Assembly (NCBI GenBank): GCA_013397455.1
Contig: VYZB01000024.1
Coordinates: forward strand, 3,332,632 to 3,396,631
Direction of reading: 5' to 3'
Length of the DNA stretch: 64,000 nt
Origin: Crotophaga sulcirostris
Lineage: Eukaryota > Chordata > Aves > Cuculiformes > Crotophagidae
Below, piece by piece: positions 1-13,900 of the stretch. The notes beneath the pieces were generated by a model. That model had not been told where the DNA came from, did not search any database, and saw only the letters and a list, made by a program, of their open reading frames with translations. A program made the translations under genes and the position numbers. Every line of letters begins with the position of its first letter. Within the stretch, counting starts at the first letter, position 1.

Positions 1-1812
1 AATGCATCGTTCAAGGCTTTTACAAAACGCTAGGTGCAGATGCATTTATTGCATTCACAAAAAGAAGGCTAGGGAAAGAGTTAAAGGTGATGACTTGCTT
101 TTTGAAGGCGTTGGCTATTTGCAGGGTTTCTCTGTTTTTGTGTTCAGAACGTGCACATAGATTTCACAGGTAATTTTAGACCAAGGGCATTGTAATGTTT
201 CCTTATGCTTATTTCTGCATCGGTGTTTTTTCTCCAATCTTATTCATACAAAAGCAGCATAGAATGTTCAGCAGCATTGGACACTGTTTAGTATGTAACT
301 TATTTTACTTAGATTTTGGATATACTTCTGAAGGCTTCTTAGGAACATGATTTAGTTGAAATAGTCTTTTTCCTGCATCAGTATCACTAAAAATCAATGT
401 GAAATAGGTATATGGATTCTTGTAAAACGTTTATTATCTCAGTCTTCTTGGAAAAGGCAATTTATTAAGTATTTTACATTGATGTAAAATGCAGGAGTTA
501 AAATTTCTATAGAGTGACTAACATTTCTTCTGTTTCAACCACTGTTTACATAAAGCTGGGAGTTTTTTTGCAGTAGCTTTATGGTAGCCATAACAAAATT
601 AGGGTAGTATTTAATAGCATTTTTGTATTGCAGTTTAAATATATTTACTATTTAAAATAAATTAATCTGCACTAATAGCTTTCCGGGTAGGTGAAAACTC
701 AGTTGGGAATGAGCCCAGCTCCTGGCATTGCACTTATGCAGAGTGCTGGCAAGCTTGCTCCAGGGACAGTTGTTAAGGAGCCTCCAACAAGGTTGTAAGA
801 GAGCAGGTTTCTTGAGCCTTTCTGAATATACGTGTAGCATGGTGCAGTGTTTTGTGTTGCAAGAGAAACAGTGATATAGAAAAACATGTCTACATAATTG
901 TATCTTCTGTAGGGTGCCTGTAAAAGAGGAAGAGGAGATATGAGAAATTGTTTTCCTTTATTTGAAGTAACGAACTAAAGTTTGGTCAAATTACCACCAC
1001 AAATAATGTATATTCTTTCATTATTGCCAAACGTGGACAGTTAAGTGAATTAGGCTGGCAAACTCTGACTTCTAAAATATGAAAATACAATTTCCTTTAC
1101 TGTTTGAAGTTCCTGAAGGTCTGAGTAATCTCTGGTTGAAGGCCATGCTCATGTTGAAAGTATGGTAGAAGGTAGCATAGATAACATAATCAGGTTAATG
1201 CAGTCAGTGTTAAATTACTGCTTTAAAGCTGAAATAAGCCTGCAAACCTGATTAGTTTGAAAAAAATACCCGTGGCAGTGTCTATTGCTCTCCTAAAAAG
1301 ATAATAATACATATTCTGAAGCATAATCTCTAATGGCGTCCACAGGCAGCATAAATGTAGATTAGTAACATTCAGGTCTAGCTTTGGATGGGTGAATGCA
1401 AATTGAAACTTCATTAGGAGAAAAGACTGAAACAGAGACTGTTTGCAGATCATGATTTCAATGTATTTTGCTTTTTCCTATCTGTGAGTCTTTACTAATA
1501 ATGCATTCTTAATGAGTTGAATTAAGTATTTTAAATATTGACGTGTACGGACCAACTTGGTCATTCAAGATCACCTTCTGCATTTATAATCATAAACAAT
1601 AAAAATTAAGCATTTATACTCAATTGACTTTTGCAACCATACTTGTGCTTTACGTGAATGAAAAAGCACTGAAGCTTGAATGAACAGGAGACTTTGCTTT
1701 TAAAATCTTTTTCAAACTCTGTGACATGACTGAACAAGAGCAGTAGATATTTTCATAGGTTGTAAGTCTTTCTGGAGTAGGTAGTTGAGTGATTTTTGGT
1801 CTGTTTCTACAG
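1..1812 (+). other. Intron (3' part) upstream of first exon in window
   Basis: AT-rich sequence with no coding exon that I can support. It ends in the acceptor tttctacag before 1813. The actin-binding N-terminal exon of neurabin should lie further upstream, outside the window. Short open frames here have no splice logic or recognisable protein. Confidence 0.8.
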
Positions 1813-1945
1813 GTTTTCAATACATATTCCAATGAAGATTATGACAGGAGGAATGATGAAGTTGACCCAGTGGCTGCATCAGCTGAATACGAACTTGAGA
1901 AGCGTGTAGAAAAGCTGGAGCTCTTCCCAGTTGAACTAGAAAAAG
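1813..1945 (+). CDS. PPP1R9A: Neurabin exon: end of PP1-binding segment and lead-in to PDZ
   Basis: 133 nt, acceptor ctacag, donor gtatga, starts phase 0 and ends phase 1. It encodes 44 residues beginning [13 protein letters not shown] and ending ELFPVELEK, almost identical to mammalian neurabin and close to spinophilin. In the family the PP1-docking RVxF motif (KIKF in neurabin) lies a few residues before this point, so it belongs to the preceding exon outside the window. From the spinophilin-PP1 structure, the stretch encoded here adds secondary PP1 contacts, and the [13 protein letters not shown] part forms a helix leading into PDZ strand 1. The split of the PP1-binding region across two exons is inferred from the family sequence. 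Confidence 0.96.
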
Positions 1946-4900
1946 GTATGAAGTCTGTTTGCTGTTTTCAGTTCCTGTGACACTGATCTGCAAGTCTGAG
2001 GAAGCCCACACATGCCTAGGGAGCCTATCTTGAATTTCCATGAAAATCTTGTAGTCACCTTGGCTTTTTGGATTTAAAGAATTTTTTTATAAGGAATTAA
2101 ATAAGTAGTTCAGAGACAGGCAGTTCTTTATTTCACTAAGGAAATTATTTTTTGTCACTCCATTAACACATGAGTTTACACAGTGTTTGATTCGCCGTTC
2201 TCATTCTCCACTGAAAGAATAAAAGTCTTGGGTTTTGTTCTGAGCTCCTTGTAAGGGTGAAGTTGATTTTTTTGTGTGTAATTAAAAAAATAGAATAGTA
2301 AAATTTTTAAAAGGAAGCAAAAGGATATTAATGTTACTGATATGGAAAACCAAGAAGAACCAAAGTATAAATGTTTGTTTACCAAATAACTATATAAATA
2401 AAATGTAAGAAGCTGCTTTCACTTTCCTTTTTCACAGATGAAGATGGACTTGGCATAAGCATTATTGGGATGGGAGTTGGAGCAGATGCAGGCCTTGAAA
2501 AACTGGGAATATTTGTCAAAACAGTAACAGAAGGTGGGGCAGCAGAAAGAGACGGCAGGTAAACTACACTCAGTATTTGGAAATTTTCCCAGCAATGGTT
2601 ACTATGAATTATGATTTTCATAGGAAAGAGTTGGTTGCTTGATGTGTGTCATGATAACTCAAAGCTGTAAAATTGGAAGACTTAATTGGTAAGGTCCAAA
2701 TATCTGTTGTGAGTATGAGAAGACAGCAGTTCGGTGCACTGAGTTTAAACCATTACAGAACTGATTTGCCAAAGATGTGTTTTTGTGACAAGCTGAAAAC
2801 ACAGATGCTTTAGCATTAGTAAAGCTGGAGATTCCAGTGATTGTGTATCACCTTTGAAGGCAGTTTAAATTTTGAAAGGGTTGAGCTCCCACGTGTTGTT
2901 TTGGCTTCAAACCAACTTTTAAACAAGCAGTACTTATGAAAAAAGAGTTCTGCTCACGATTTTATTATAACAATTATTGGTGTTCTCTGAATGCTTTAAC
3001 TCACTAAATACACCTCTTTTCAACTTTACTGACACAGTCTGTTACTTTCTATTTCTCATTATGCCTAGTCTTCTGCTCCAGAGTTCGCTTTTCCCCCCTG
3101 CAGCACTGAAAGTACCTTAATCAACTGGAATAGGAAACCACCATAAATCTTGCCCACTGAAGAAATGAATTGGTGTTTGTAGTCTTATACGATGTGCATA
3201 CAAAACCTGATTGCTTCTGGAATTGCTTACTTGATATGTGCAGGTTAAAGAATTCCTTTTGAACATACTGTATTTCCTATCATATGGGGCAGTGATCTGT
3301 GTATTACATAATACACAATCAGGCCAATGTTTCTCATTGAAAGATAGAAAAACACTTTACTACGTAATCATTTAATATTGAAAAGTATTCTTAAACATCT
3401 TCCAAACCATATAATTTCTTGTTTTATCCCAGCGCATACACTTTGTAAATTTGCACGCAAATAAAATAAAATATTACCTGTCTGATATATGAGCAACTAA
3501 GTCTAATTATATGTATTCTCAATTTCTATTTTTAACGGTTAGTGATTTTTATATTAGTTATAAATAAAGCCAAAACCAAACACAGGTAAACAGAATAAGA
3601 ATAAACTGTAAAAAGTTGATACTGTCTTCTGAAAAATGTATTGCAGTAACATGGTCTTTACTGATGAACACTTACAGTTTTTCAGCCAGGCAAAATGTTG
3701 TTCTGCTGTGGAAACTCCGCACAAATTGAATCAGAAGGCTCTACATGCAGGAGGTTGCAAAGTTTAGTAACATTGCTCTGAAACTACTGAAGTATGCTGT
3801 CTTCCAAATTGGACTTGCTGGTATCCTTACAGATCAGATATTTACGGGTACCAGGTTGAAGGCCAAGTACTGATCTATCATGAGCTTAAAAATAATGAAG
3901 GGAAGTGAAGAAGCTGACACCTCAAGATGTCATGACTTCAGCCATTACTTTAAATTTAAATGCCAGAAGGCATTAAGCTCACAACTGGCGTTCTGTGTGA
4001 AATTCTGTGGTTGAAAATCAGTCACTCACTACTGCTCTATGATGATCTGTATTTTCTGTTCCTCTCATTATTCACATGTTTGAGTGGGCTACAGAAGTTA
4101 ATGTTCAATCACAAGTCTCCTTCATTTCCCTAGATGGCATCTGAAATGAACTTGGCAGCTGAGGAGTAATATCTTTCTTTGCCCATTCTGATATTTGTGT
4201 TGGTTTTCAACTGAGTGAATGTTCAGTCAGCCGAGAAATACCCTCTGATTTTCTCTTTGAGAGCCTGACTCACTTCAGAAAGGGATATGTAATCCTCTCA
4301 GTCAGAAGCAGACAGTTCTGTAATGAAGTGCATCAACTGTAAAGGGTCCTGTTAACTTCATGTTTGTGAAAAACTAGTTAATCATTAACAGTGATAGCAA
4401 AACAAAGTCTCCTGACAGAAAATAAAACTATATTTCAGCAATTTCATCAGATATTCTGAATAACCACATAGCAATCTTCAAGCAGGCTGTTCTGAAATTA
4501 CAATTTGAAACATTACATTTTCTGAAGAGTAACTCCCATCTTTGACTGAAAGACCCATGGAATTGTGACATAAAGTTAATAAGTAATATGAGAATTCATT
4601 AATAGTGTGTAAAATATTAAATCAATCATTAGACTTAATATGAAAAAACCTTTTTGCGGATGAATTCCTATCTTCTTTCAGATCATTGTGTTGATGAGTC
4701 ATTCACATTTTGAAGTACTTTGTTAACATTGAGAACAACGATTTTGAAACATTACACAATTTGTAACTTGAAAAATATTCTAAACCTTGTCTCTGCACAG
4801 GTTTTAATTTTTCAGTTCATCATACAGAGAGGTAAATATGCAAGTAATTTGTTCAACTTTAATTGGTTCACTTCTGTAGTTGCTACTTCATTGAAGTGCT

Positions 4901-7900
4901 GCTTCACATACACAAATATTTATTGCATGACCATTAGAAAATAATTATCAGAAGAATTACCAGCTTCATTAATGATAAAAACAGTTAAACCTCTATAATT
5001 CAGGCTTTGCCAACCTGAGCCTAGTTTTTCATTCATGTTTGAACTTGCATGTGAGAGACAGAGGAAGCCTAGAGCTCCTAGTGGAGTGGGCTCTAAAGAG
5101 AAGGCTTCCCAGAGAACATGGCTGTGAGAAGCTTTTGGTGTAAGTGGTGCCTGATGTGGCTTCTCTGGGGGTTAGAACTAGGCTACAGGTACAGAGCTGT
5201 AGTGGGAGTGGGGCTGGAGAAGGGATGCCCAAGGAAGAGAAAAGCCGCCAGGAGAATGTGGCTGTGAGAGTAGAATGTACATGGCAACAGACAGGAAACT
5301 TCTTTTTTAATTACATATATCATTTGAATAACAGTTATATTAAATGTATGTTTTTTTAGGTATGTATTTATGTATAATTAAAATTTAGGTATGTATACAA
5401 AGAGAGAAGGTTTAGAGAACAATGACTATAAAAATAAGACTTGGAAATGAATGTAGGAACTGTGCAAACAAGAAATAAGGAGATACCAGATATAGCTGGA
5501 GAGCAAAAGCTATCAAACTCCTTTACAGTAGATAAGATAGAGTCACTTACAAAGTTGCAGGCAACAGTTTTCTAACATGATATTTCATCACCTGAAATTC
5601 TATAACTGTATCTGTATGAGCACTGCTAGTCCACTGCATAGTGAAATGTGTAAATGTTGTAGCTAAACTGCCATCAGAAAGGAATCTGTTCTTCCACCAT
5701 TTAGTTTTCAGCCAGGAGGGTGACAGCTTCCCACTTACTGGGCATCAACTTCTTAAACTTATTTTCTTGGAACTCCTGCGGCCATCTTACTGTACCTCCT
5801 GTGTGCTGAAGTTAAAAAAAAATAATTCTTACAGTATGGAAAAAATATTGATTTAATTGGTGTATTTGTTACGTGCCTTCTCTGAAAAATGAAACACAAT
5901 TCTGAGATTAAAATGCCTGGTACAGCTTTCAAGATAGGAATTTATAGGCTGTTATAAAGGTAAATTTTTCAAGATTTCTTATATACAAAAGGGAGATCCT
6001 GCCCAGAACACAGTGACGTTCTGTAGTGTGAGGCTGCCAAAGAATAAATCTTGTGTTTCTTACTCATTAGTGGAGTCCAAAGAACTGAAACTAGTTTTTG
6101 AACACATGTAGAACTGCATGACGTTGCCTCAGATTTGGCAGTGAAATTAGTGTCCCCAAGTCAAAATACTTCATCTCTCTTTTTAAACCTCTGTTGTTCT
6201 TTGAAAAGAAGTCTTATCACTAAGGTACTAAGATATTAAATACCTTAATTTAGGTATTTTCATTGAGTTGAAATGGGATTTTTTTCATAGTTGTTTCTTG
6301 GTTCCTTTGTAGACTGTAGATTCAATCAGTGACATCCAGATAACTACTTGAAATTTGTTCCTTTTGGCTAGTTCTAAATTTTGGGGTGGATTGGTTGTTT
6401 TTTTATTTTTTTGAACTGTAGGAGTTCATGCATTTCTAGAGGACATTTTAGTATAGCCGTCCTCATTCCAAGCATTTGTTATCCAGATGAATCTGATGCC
6501 TGCTCTAGGGATTTTGCAGCAATGCTCACTTCAGATAGAAGTGGCATGTTTTTTATTCCACCTAACTTTTCTTGCACTGAACAGCATATAGACTGTAAGT
6601 AGGTGTTTGGTTTCAAAGCAAGTCCTTGTTACAACAGTCCAAGGCCTGATTATTCTGTGCTGCAAGATCCCACTTACACTGAGAATTCATCTCTTTGGAC
6701 CAAGTTAGATGAAATATTTTAAGAGAGTAGGTCACAATTAAGTCTGATGCAAAAGCTCTTTTATCCACAGATGAGCAGGTTGTTTTAGTTAAATATCACA
6801 TTTTTTTCCCATTAGCATGAAATACCAAAGCTATGTCTTATGCTGTTTTTCAAGACTGGCTTAGGAAAAAATGATGTAAGAACTGTTCAAGTACTTCATT
6901 TAATTTAAGTCATATGATAGATTCAAGAGGTTATGTTGCTGTATTTATATACAAGGAGTGACTGGATGATCGATGCAATTAATTGTATTGGTAACTTTGA
7001 TGCTGGATTTATGAGATGTCTGTGTGCAAGGAATGACGCGTTTTTCCTATTTACCTCAATCACTTTAATACTGAAATTTTGTTTAAAGTAATTTTTTTAA
7101 TTAAACTAAAAAAAAATCTCTCTATGCGAAATTTTGATGAAAATTTGCCAAGAATTCATAAAATTATTTATATATTTTTGGTTTTCCCCTGATAGGATCC
7201 AAGTGAATGACCAAATTGTGGAAGTTGATGGCATCAGTCTAGTTGGTGTTACCCAAAATTTTGCTGCAACTGTTCTTAGAAACACCAAAGGGAAAGTCAG
7301 GTGAGTATTTTAGAAAGAAAAAGGAAAGTGATTGTATACTTAAAATTGCCTGGCTTCTTTCACAGGAGTTTCAGTATGCCCAGATGGAAGAAGAGTTTTT
7401 TGGAGTCTGTGCTTTCTGTGCTTTTGTCCCAGGGCAGCGATGAACTTACAGATTTTTGTTTTGATTTTAAATTTTAAAATACGACTACTGAATGAAGCTA
7501 AAATTGCTCACACAACATGACTCTTTCTTGATGTAGATCTCCATGGACCTCAAACTATTTGTATGAACTGGAATTAGGAAAGGCCCTGGGTGTTGGTCAG
7601 ATGGAAAATGTGTTGCTGCTGGTCTCCTCCCTGTTCTTTCACTGGGGAGCTCTGTTACTGCCTCATGATTGGGGGAGTAAGGCAGTGCACTCTACTGCTG
7701 AAGATGCTCCTAAGCACAGAGGAGAAAAGAGTATGGGATTGTCATGAATGAGTTTTTCTAGATAGAACTCTTCTTTAAATAAAAATGTGACTGAATAGAG
7801 TTTGTTTCAAAGGTTACTTACATTACTTTCTGCATGGAGGAAACGTACAGAAGGAAAAGGGAGTTATATAGGTTTATAGCCAAAGGATTATATATGTGTG

Positions 7901-10900
7901 CACACAACTCCCTGTGTCACTTAGCTAAGGTTTCAAAGTTTCATCATGTGTATCCCCAATCCATTTACCTCCCATCTGAGCATCTGGTGTGAGTTCACTC
8001 CAGAATTCAAATCCAGGGTTTTGCTAAGCAGACTCTCAGGCATCAGACCCTTCTGTCTGGATGTCTGGTGTTCGTGTTGCAGTTTGTATCTGAGGTTTCA
8101 GAAAGCAGACTCCCAGGCGCTGGGTTTTATAAAATATGTAATTTAATAGAGGGGTGCAGCAGCACGGTCAACTCTGGGGACAGAGGCCGACGTAAACAAA
8201 GAAATCTCTGGGCAATTATACCCTTGCAGACTATTTACCTGCTCCTCACACAGTGGTTTGGTCCAGTAGTAATATTTGGGTCTGGGGTGTTCCTGTGCCT
8301 CATTGGATTTCTTACCTATCTTTCAGACAGGTTGTTTTCTTGTCTCAGTGCAGCTGGTGTTGGTGGTCTGTATGCCTGAAGCCTGTTTTCCTGTTTGTTG
8401 GTTCTGGAGGCCGTGTTTTGACTGAACAGGTTGTACACACTGGGGAAGTCTTTGACTGGAAATTCCCAGCTTGTGGCCTCGTGCTCAGGTCTCACTACTC
8501 ATACTGCTCATGTTAAGCCACACTGCCCAGCAGGACAAGCTCAAAGAAGGGTCACTTAGCCTGTCATATTTATGGGATGAAAGTGGTTGACTTATAGTCA
8601 ACTATATAATAGATATATGCGCAAGGCTCCTTATACCAACAGCTTATCAGTGTCTGCTGTGTCCCTCTGCTCCTCATGGGTTTCCTGGAGGACTTCTTGG
8701 CCTGACTTCAGGCAGGCCTTTACCTCCTCTGGAGCCAGAACCAAACTACTGCTGTTTTGGTTAAGGGGGGGTTGAGTGCATCTGTCACATGGATGCTGTT
8801 GTGTTAGCAGCTTCTGAATTGAGGAAAGTAATGTCCCAGTATTAATTCATTGAGCTACCTGAGTCCCTGAACCTTCTCTAGGTTTCTGTCTGTTCCTATG
8901 CTGTGGTTCATTGACAGGCATCCATGTAAAAATGCATAAAATAATTAATAGGCTAGAAAATGTAACATATACTGCAAGTAAAATTCTAAACTAACATATA
9001 ATAGATAAAAGGCTCTAAATGTAAATTAGTAAGAACCGTGTTTCCTTCAAAATGAACTGTTTTGCTATTTAAAAACCTATGCAGTCACATAGCTTTTCTG
9101 TTTAATAGATTATTAACTTCAGCAAAGATTTAACTCTTTTATTATTTCATATTGCAAAGCAACAGCCATTATGTAGTCACCCTTTGGGTTTCTCTCAAAA
9201 TCCTCTCTAGTGAATACAGCCAAATTCTTTAATTAACAAGTTTGGGGCTGACTTCAAGCATGACTAAACTACTGGTGGTAATATATGCAGTCCCCTTCAG
9301 ACAGTGGTGTTATATGCTGTCATGCACATTTCTATAGTAATTCTGTAGCTGTTACCACGTGACAGTATGGAATAATGCTGGCATGTAGATTCTGCAAAGG
9401 ATCTTGGAGGCGGTTGATCAGGTTTTTATTTGGAAGAAGTTATTTCGGAAAAAAGTTGTTAGAAATTGTAGTGTAATTACAGGTGAATATATTTTTGTGT
9501 AACATTTGCGGTTTTAGGTACATCAGTATTATTTCTGCAAGGACTCACACATGCTGTGAGTGCTCCTGCTGAGTTAACTATAAAAATGAATATATACTTT
9601 ATTAGGTTTTCTGCAGAGTTGAGACCTTCAAGCACAAAATCCTTATGACAAAGAATAATGTCTTCCTGTGTTTTGGTACACAAAGCAAATGCTACATAGA
9701 TTTAGTGTTTAATGTTTTAGCTCAAAAAAAAAAAAAGAAAAAAAGAAAGTGTTCACATATGTAATACATACAATTTATAACTGGCTTAGTTTGTGTAATT
9801 ATTATTGCATAAGTTACAGAATAGAATACCTTCTTCCAGGGCTTGCAGGAAGGAAGAAACATAAAATTATTTTCACACAGAATGCTCCAGAATCTTCTCT
9901 TGGGAAGTAAATTACAGTCAAACCAGTTGCAGTCTAGACCCTTTTGTCATAAAATAGTGGACTGTAAAAATTATTTCTTCATTGTTGTGAAGCTCACATT
10001 GTCAAGTGTACTATGTATCCCATGCACAGGGATCATTGGCTTCTGACAGGTCTCATTTATCAAGAAGACATGTATGAGCTTCTACATTTTTCCTTGTAAG
10101 TAAGCTTAAGACATTGAGCTTTCATAGGAAAAATGACCCAGTGCATTACTGTCACAACTCGGTAAGAAAACACATAAAAATATTAAATTAAAAATAAAGT
10201 TAAACTTAAATTATAATATGGATTCTAATATAAATTTATATTAAGTAAAACAGATGTATAAGTATCTATGTGCACACTGCCATAGTACACATTGAGCAGC
10301 CAATTACTAACGTATATGTCTCATCGGAAGAAAAGAATGGGTAAAATTTGGTGCAACTCCCTGTATTTTTGCTTCATTTAACACTTCGTGGAAAAAAAAA
10401 AAACCTAAGAGAGACTACTCTTTTGCTTTACACAAGCCAGCTGTAAAATGCATTATTCTTTTCCTAGTTTGTGGTGAGCTGGGAGTGCGACTTGAGATGG
10501 TCAAGCATTGTGTGGTGCAGGCTCCTGCCCAGCTTCTGCTTGGGTCTTGGAACTGGTGAACTGCATTGGATGTTGCTACTCAAAATCAGAAATGGTTCCA
10601 GTAAGGTTGTTTTGGTTTTTTTAATGGAGAGAGAGATTTTATGATGCTTGATGTTTTGGCTTTTACTGTAGGTTGTAAAGTAAGCAAGAACTAATATTGA
10701 CAAATATAGATATGAAAGAAAATACCATGTTCATATCTTGCTGATTGTTCTTCTTTCCTATATGACACAAGGTCCCCGGCTGCTGCTTGTTTGGTGGAGA
10801 GAATGATTGTTTTCTGTCAGATCCTTTTTTCCAGCTACACCTGTGTTAGAGCTGTGATGGAGAAATCCCTTGTCTCCACTCTCTTTGGCAGACAGCGCTC

Positions 10901-13900
10901 CTCTTTGCACCTGAACTACTCCAAAAACCTTTGGGACAGCATAAGAGGATCTTCTAGGGCAAAATCCCTTGCTTGCCCCTGGCTGTCAGCTCCTGCCAGT
11001 TGGCAGTGAGAGAGTGGTGCTTCTGACCTTTGAGTGCACCATTCCCGTGGCAGCTGCCATTAATGATCGGTATCACTGTGGGAGGCAGGAGTGGTGAAAA
11101 AGGTTGCTACTTTATAAATACCTTCTGCCCTTCCTGCGACGGGTTTTCCAGCTGAACTACAAGTGTGTAGGCCATGTACAATCTTACACCCTGCCTAATT
11201 GGAGGTAAGGAAACTTCATGTATCCTTTCACAGGAGAAATCACGTACATGATTACTCACATGTCTGCTGTTTAACAGTGTCAGTTTAATGGATTTCATAG
11301 AATTGCTTTAATAAGCATCTTTATGATCATAGCATAAACTGTGTGGTGTGTACCTTTCCTCTGCCTGATATCCTGTACACACAGTGATTTGTGAGCGTTT
11401 CACTGGCATTACTTCACATTTATAAGCCTCAGCATTACATATGCACAGTCATTTTGTCCTTAATCTAGTCAAAGTGCATGCTTTGTAGCAGGGTTTATTA
11501 TGTGAGATCTGTTACAAAGAAAGGACAATTCATGAAGAGAATGATATTCAGTCTAATTTCTAATTCTTTGCAATAAATGCAGTCAATACCTCTTCAGGGA
11601 GCTTTCATGATACCAATGCTTAGTGATTTTTTTTTTCCTTTGAGCATTCTGAACACTTTGAATGATCCTGACAGTGGAAATCGTTGACCTAGAATAGATT
11701 TCTGCAACGTTTCTGCCAGAAAAATGTGTCCAGACTGTCTGTAGCTGACACAGTAAGAAATCTTGGAGAACGAAGACATGGCTTTTACCTTTTGAACTGT
11801 TCTAGGTGAGAGTGAGAAAGGAGAAAAGAAGAATAAATATAAGCATCTGTGATTATTTTATCTATTGTTTGTGCTATTGGACTATTCAGAAAAGTCATCA
11901 TACCATAACGAAAGATCATTGACCCAACCAATTTGGCTTGTCCAGTGATAGTAAATTCAATTATTCTTTCTTATGTTTTTATGAATATAATCAGTACCCA
12001 CCAGATGCACTCTGGTAGCCTATAAGACAAAGGAAGGAATGGCAATTCATTCATAATCCCAGCTGGCAATCAACTTGTGGTTTCAGGGATGAGAATTAGT
12101 ATCCTCGTGACTCTAATCTGGCAAATACAACTATGAATGTTATTTAAATTGATGTAAACATCAAGTCTTCTTTATAATTTTGGTTAACTCTTTAGTAATA
12201 TCTTTCATTAGTGGATTTCAGAATTTGATTATATAAGGAGGGATTTTCTGTTGAAATGTGTGTGATTTTTTAATTTTGTTGAGTGTTGCCCCTGACTGAA
12301 GATTAATGGATCAGTCAGAGGGCAGTGCCAGACTAATATCACTAATTGTTTAGTGCTCTTCTGACTCCATTTAGGATGTAATCCATCATCTTGAGGTTTG
12401 CCAGTGATGCCTACAATCATAAAAGATAGCATAAGGAGGCAGCTTGCAGTCTCACAGAGTGTGGTGCTGACTAGCAGACCTGAAGTTATTTGAAGTTGCT
12501 TCGGTGATATTGAGCCTCTGTGACCCCAGTCTTGCCCCTGTTCTTCATCATTATGAAAGAGTGCTAGGGGACGCCAGTGTCTTCACCAGAGAAAGCTTCC
12601 TTGGAGAGTGGCCTTCCTCCAGGAAATGTTACTTTTACAGACAAAACTTTATCCTCTTACACTACTCACCTAGTCTCTGTCCATCCTAGGAGAAATATGG
12701 GAGCTTTCAGTAAGAACTGCACTTCTCTGTCTCACTGGATGCAAAGATTTCATGCCTATCCAACTCTGGGCAGTGCAGGCCCTCAGGAGAGGAAGACTTT
12801 GCTGCACTGATAAGTAGAAGGGATCTTGCATAAGAGAGGCATCGGAAAATCCCAGTCATTTGATTGCTGCTTATATGCTTTAATCATTATTGCTTTTCTC
12901 TGAAAGGTTCTTTTTAAAGAAGTTGACCAGATTCAGTGTTCTACTGGAGAGGCAGATTTTGAATTCTGTGTCCTCCTTCTGTATCCTGTCTTCTGAATGT
13001 GACTAAGCATTTTCTCAGCTTTCCAGACTGTTGCTAGGCACTGAGCGGATGCTCTCATGGTGCTTTCTGAGTCAGTTCTTGAGTTTTCGGTGAACCACAC
13101 GGAACCTGTGCAAAACCTGTTTAATTTCTCTTGATTTACACCACCTTGAAAATAATCACGTTAATTCTACCCTACCAGTGAGTTTACTGGGTTTTGTTTA
13201 AATTCTGCTGAAATGTCTCAAAGTCTTCTCACCTTAATGAAGAATCTAAATAATTAGTTAGCAAATTTTGCCATGTTTAATCAACCTTTGAGATCATTGA
13301 TGAGTGGATTCTAACAGTAGGAGTGTAACTGTCAGAACCTGGGGCTTTCCACTATTAACTGTTCTCTGTTCTAATAAAGAATCATTTATTACTATTTTGT
13401 GTTTTTTTCTTATCTGGAAAGTTTAATTCAAAGCAGGGTTTTGTCTCAGTTCCCACTCGCAGTTCACAACCCTCTTCCTGTGCTGCAAATGCAGTCTTTC
13501 AAACAGAAATGAAATTTTTGCTGTTTTTTCAAATAACTGTTATACAAGGAATAGTTAAAGAGTAAGAAGTGAAAATATTAGCTTCTCAATTACACCAACT
13601 TGATATGTCATTTCTTGTTTCTTCAGGTAATTCCTCACCCTATCTTGAGCTGATTTTTTTGTGGAAAATATACTGTCTCAGAAATCGATGTTTTCATACC
13701 TGATGTTAGTTTTGTTTAGTGTTGCAACATCTGGAAAGGTGATTTATGCAGTCACGTCTATGCAGGCACTAAGACAATATAGCGGACAGATGAAGTCAAC
13801 CGTGTGATCTAGTCAGGAGCAACACAGCCCAGTGGGAATGCTGTTTGTGCACAGTAACAGTGAACAGCATCACTATTTTTGTGACTCCTTCCCATAGATA

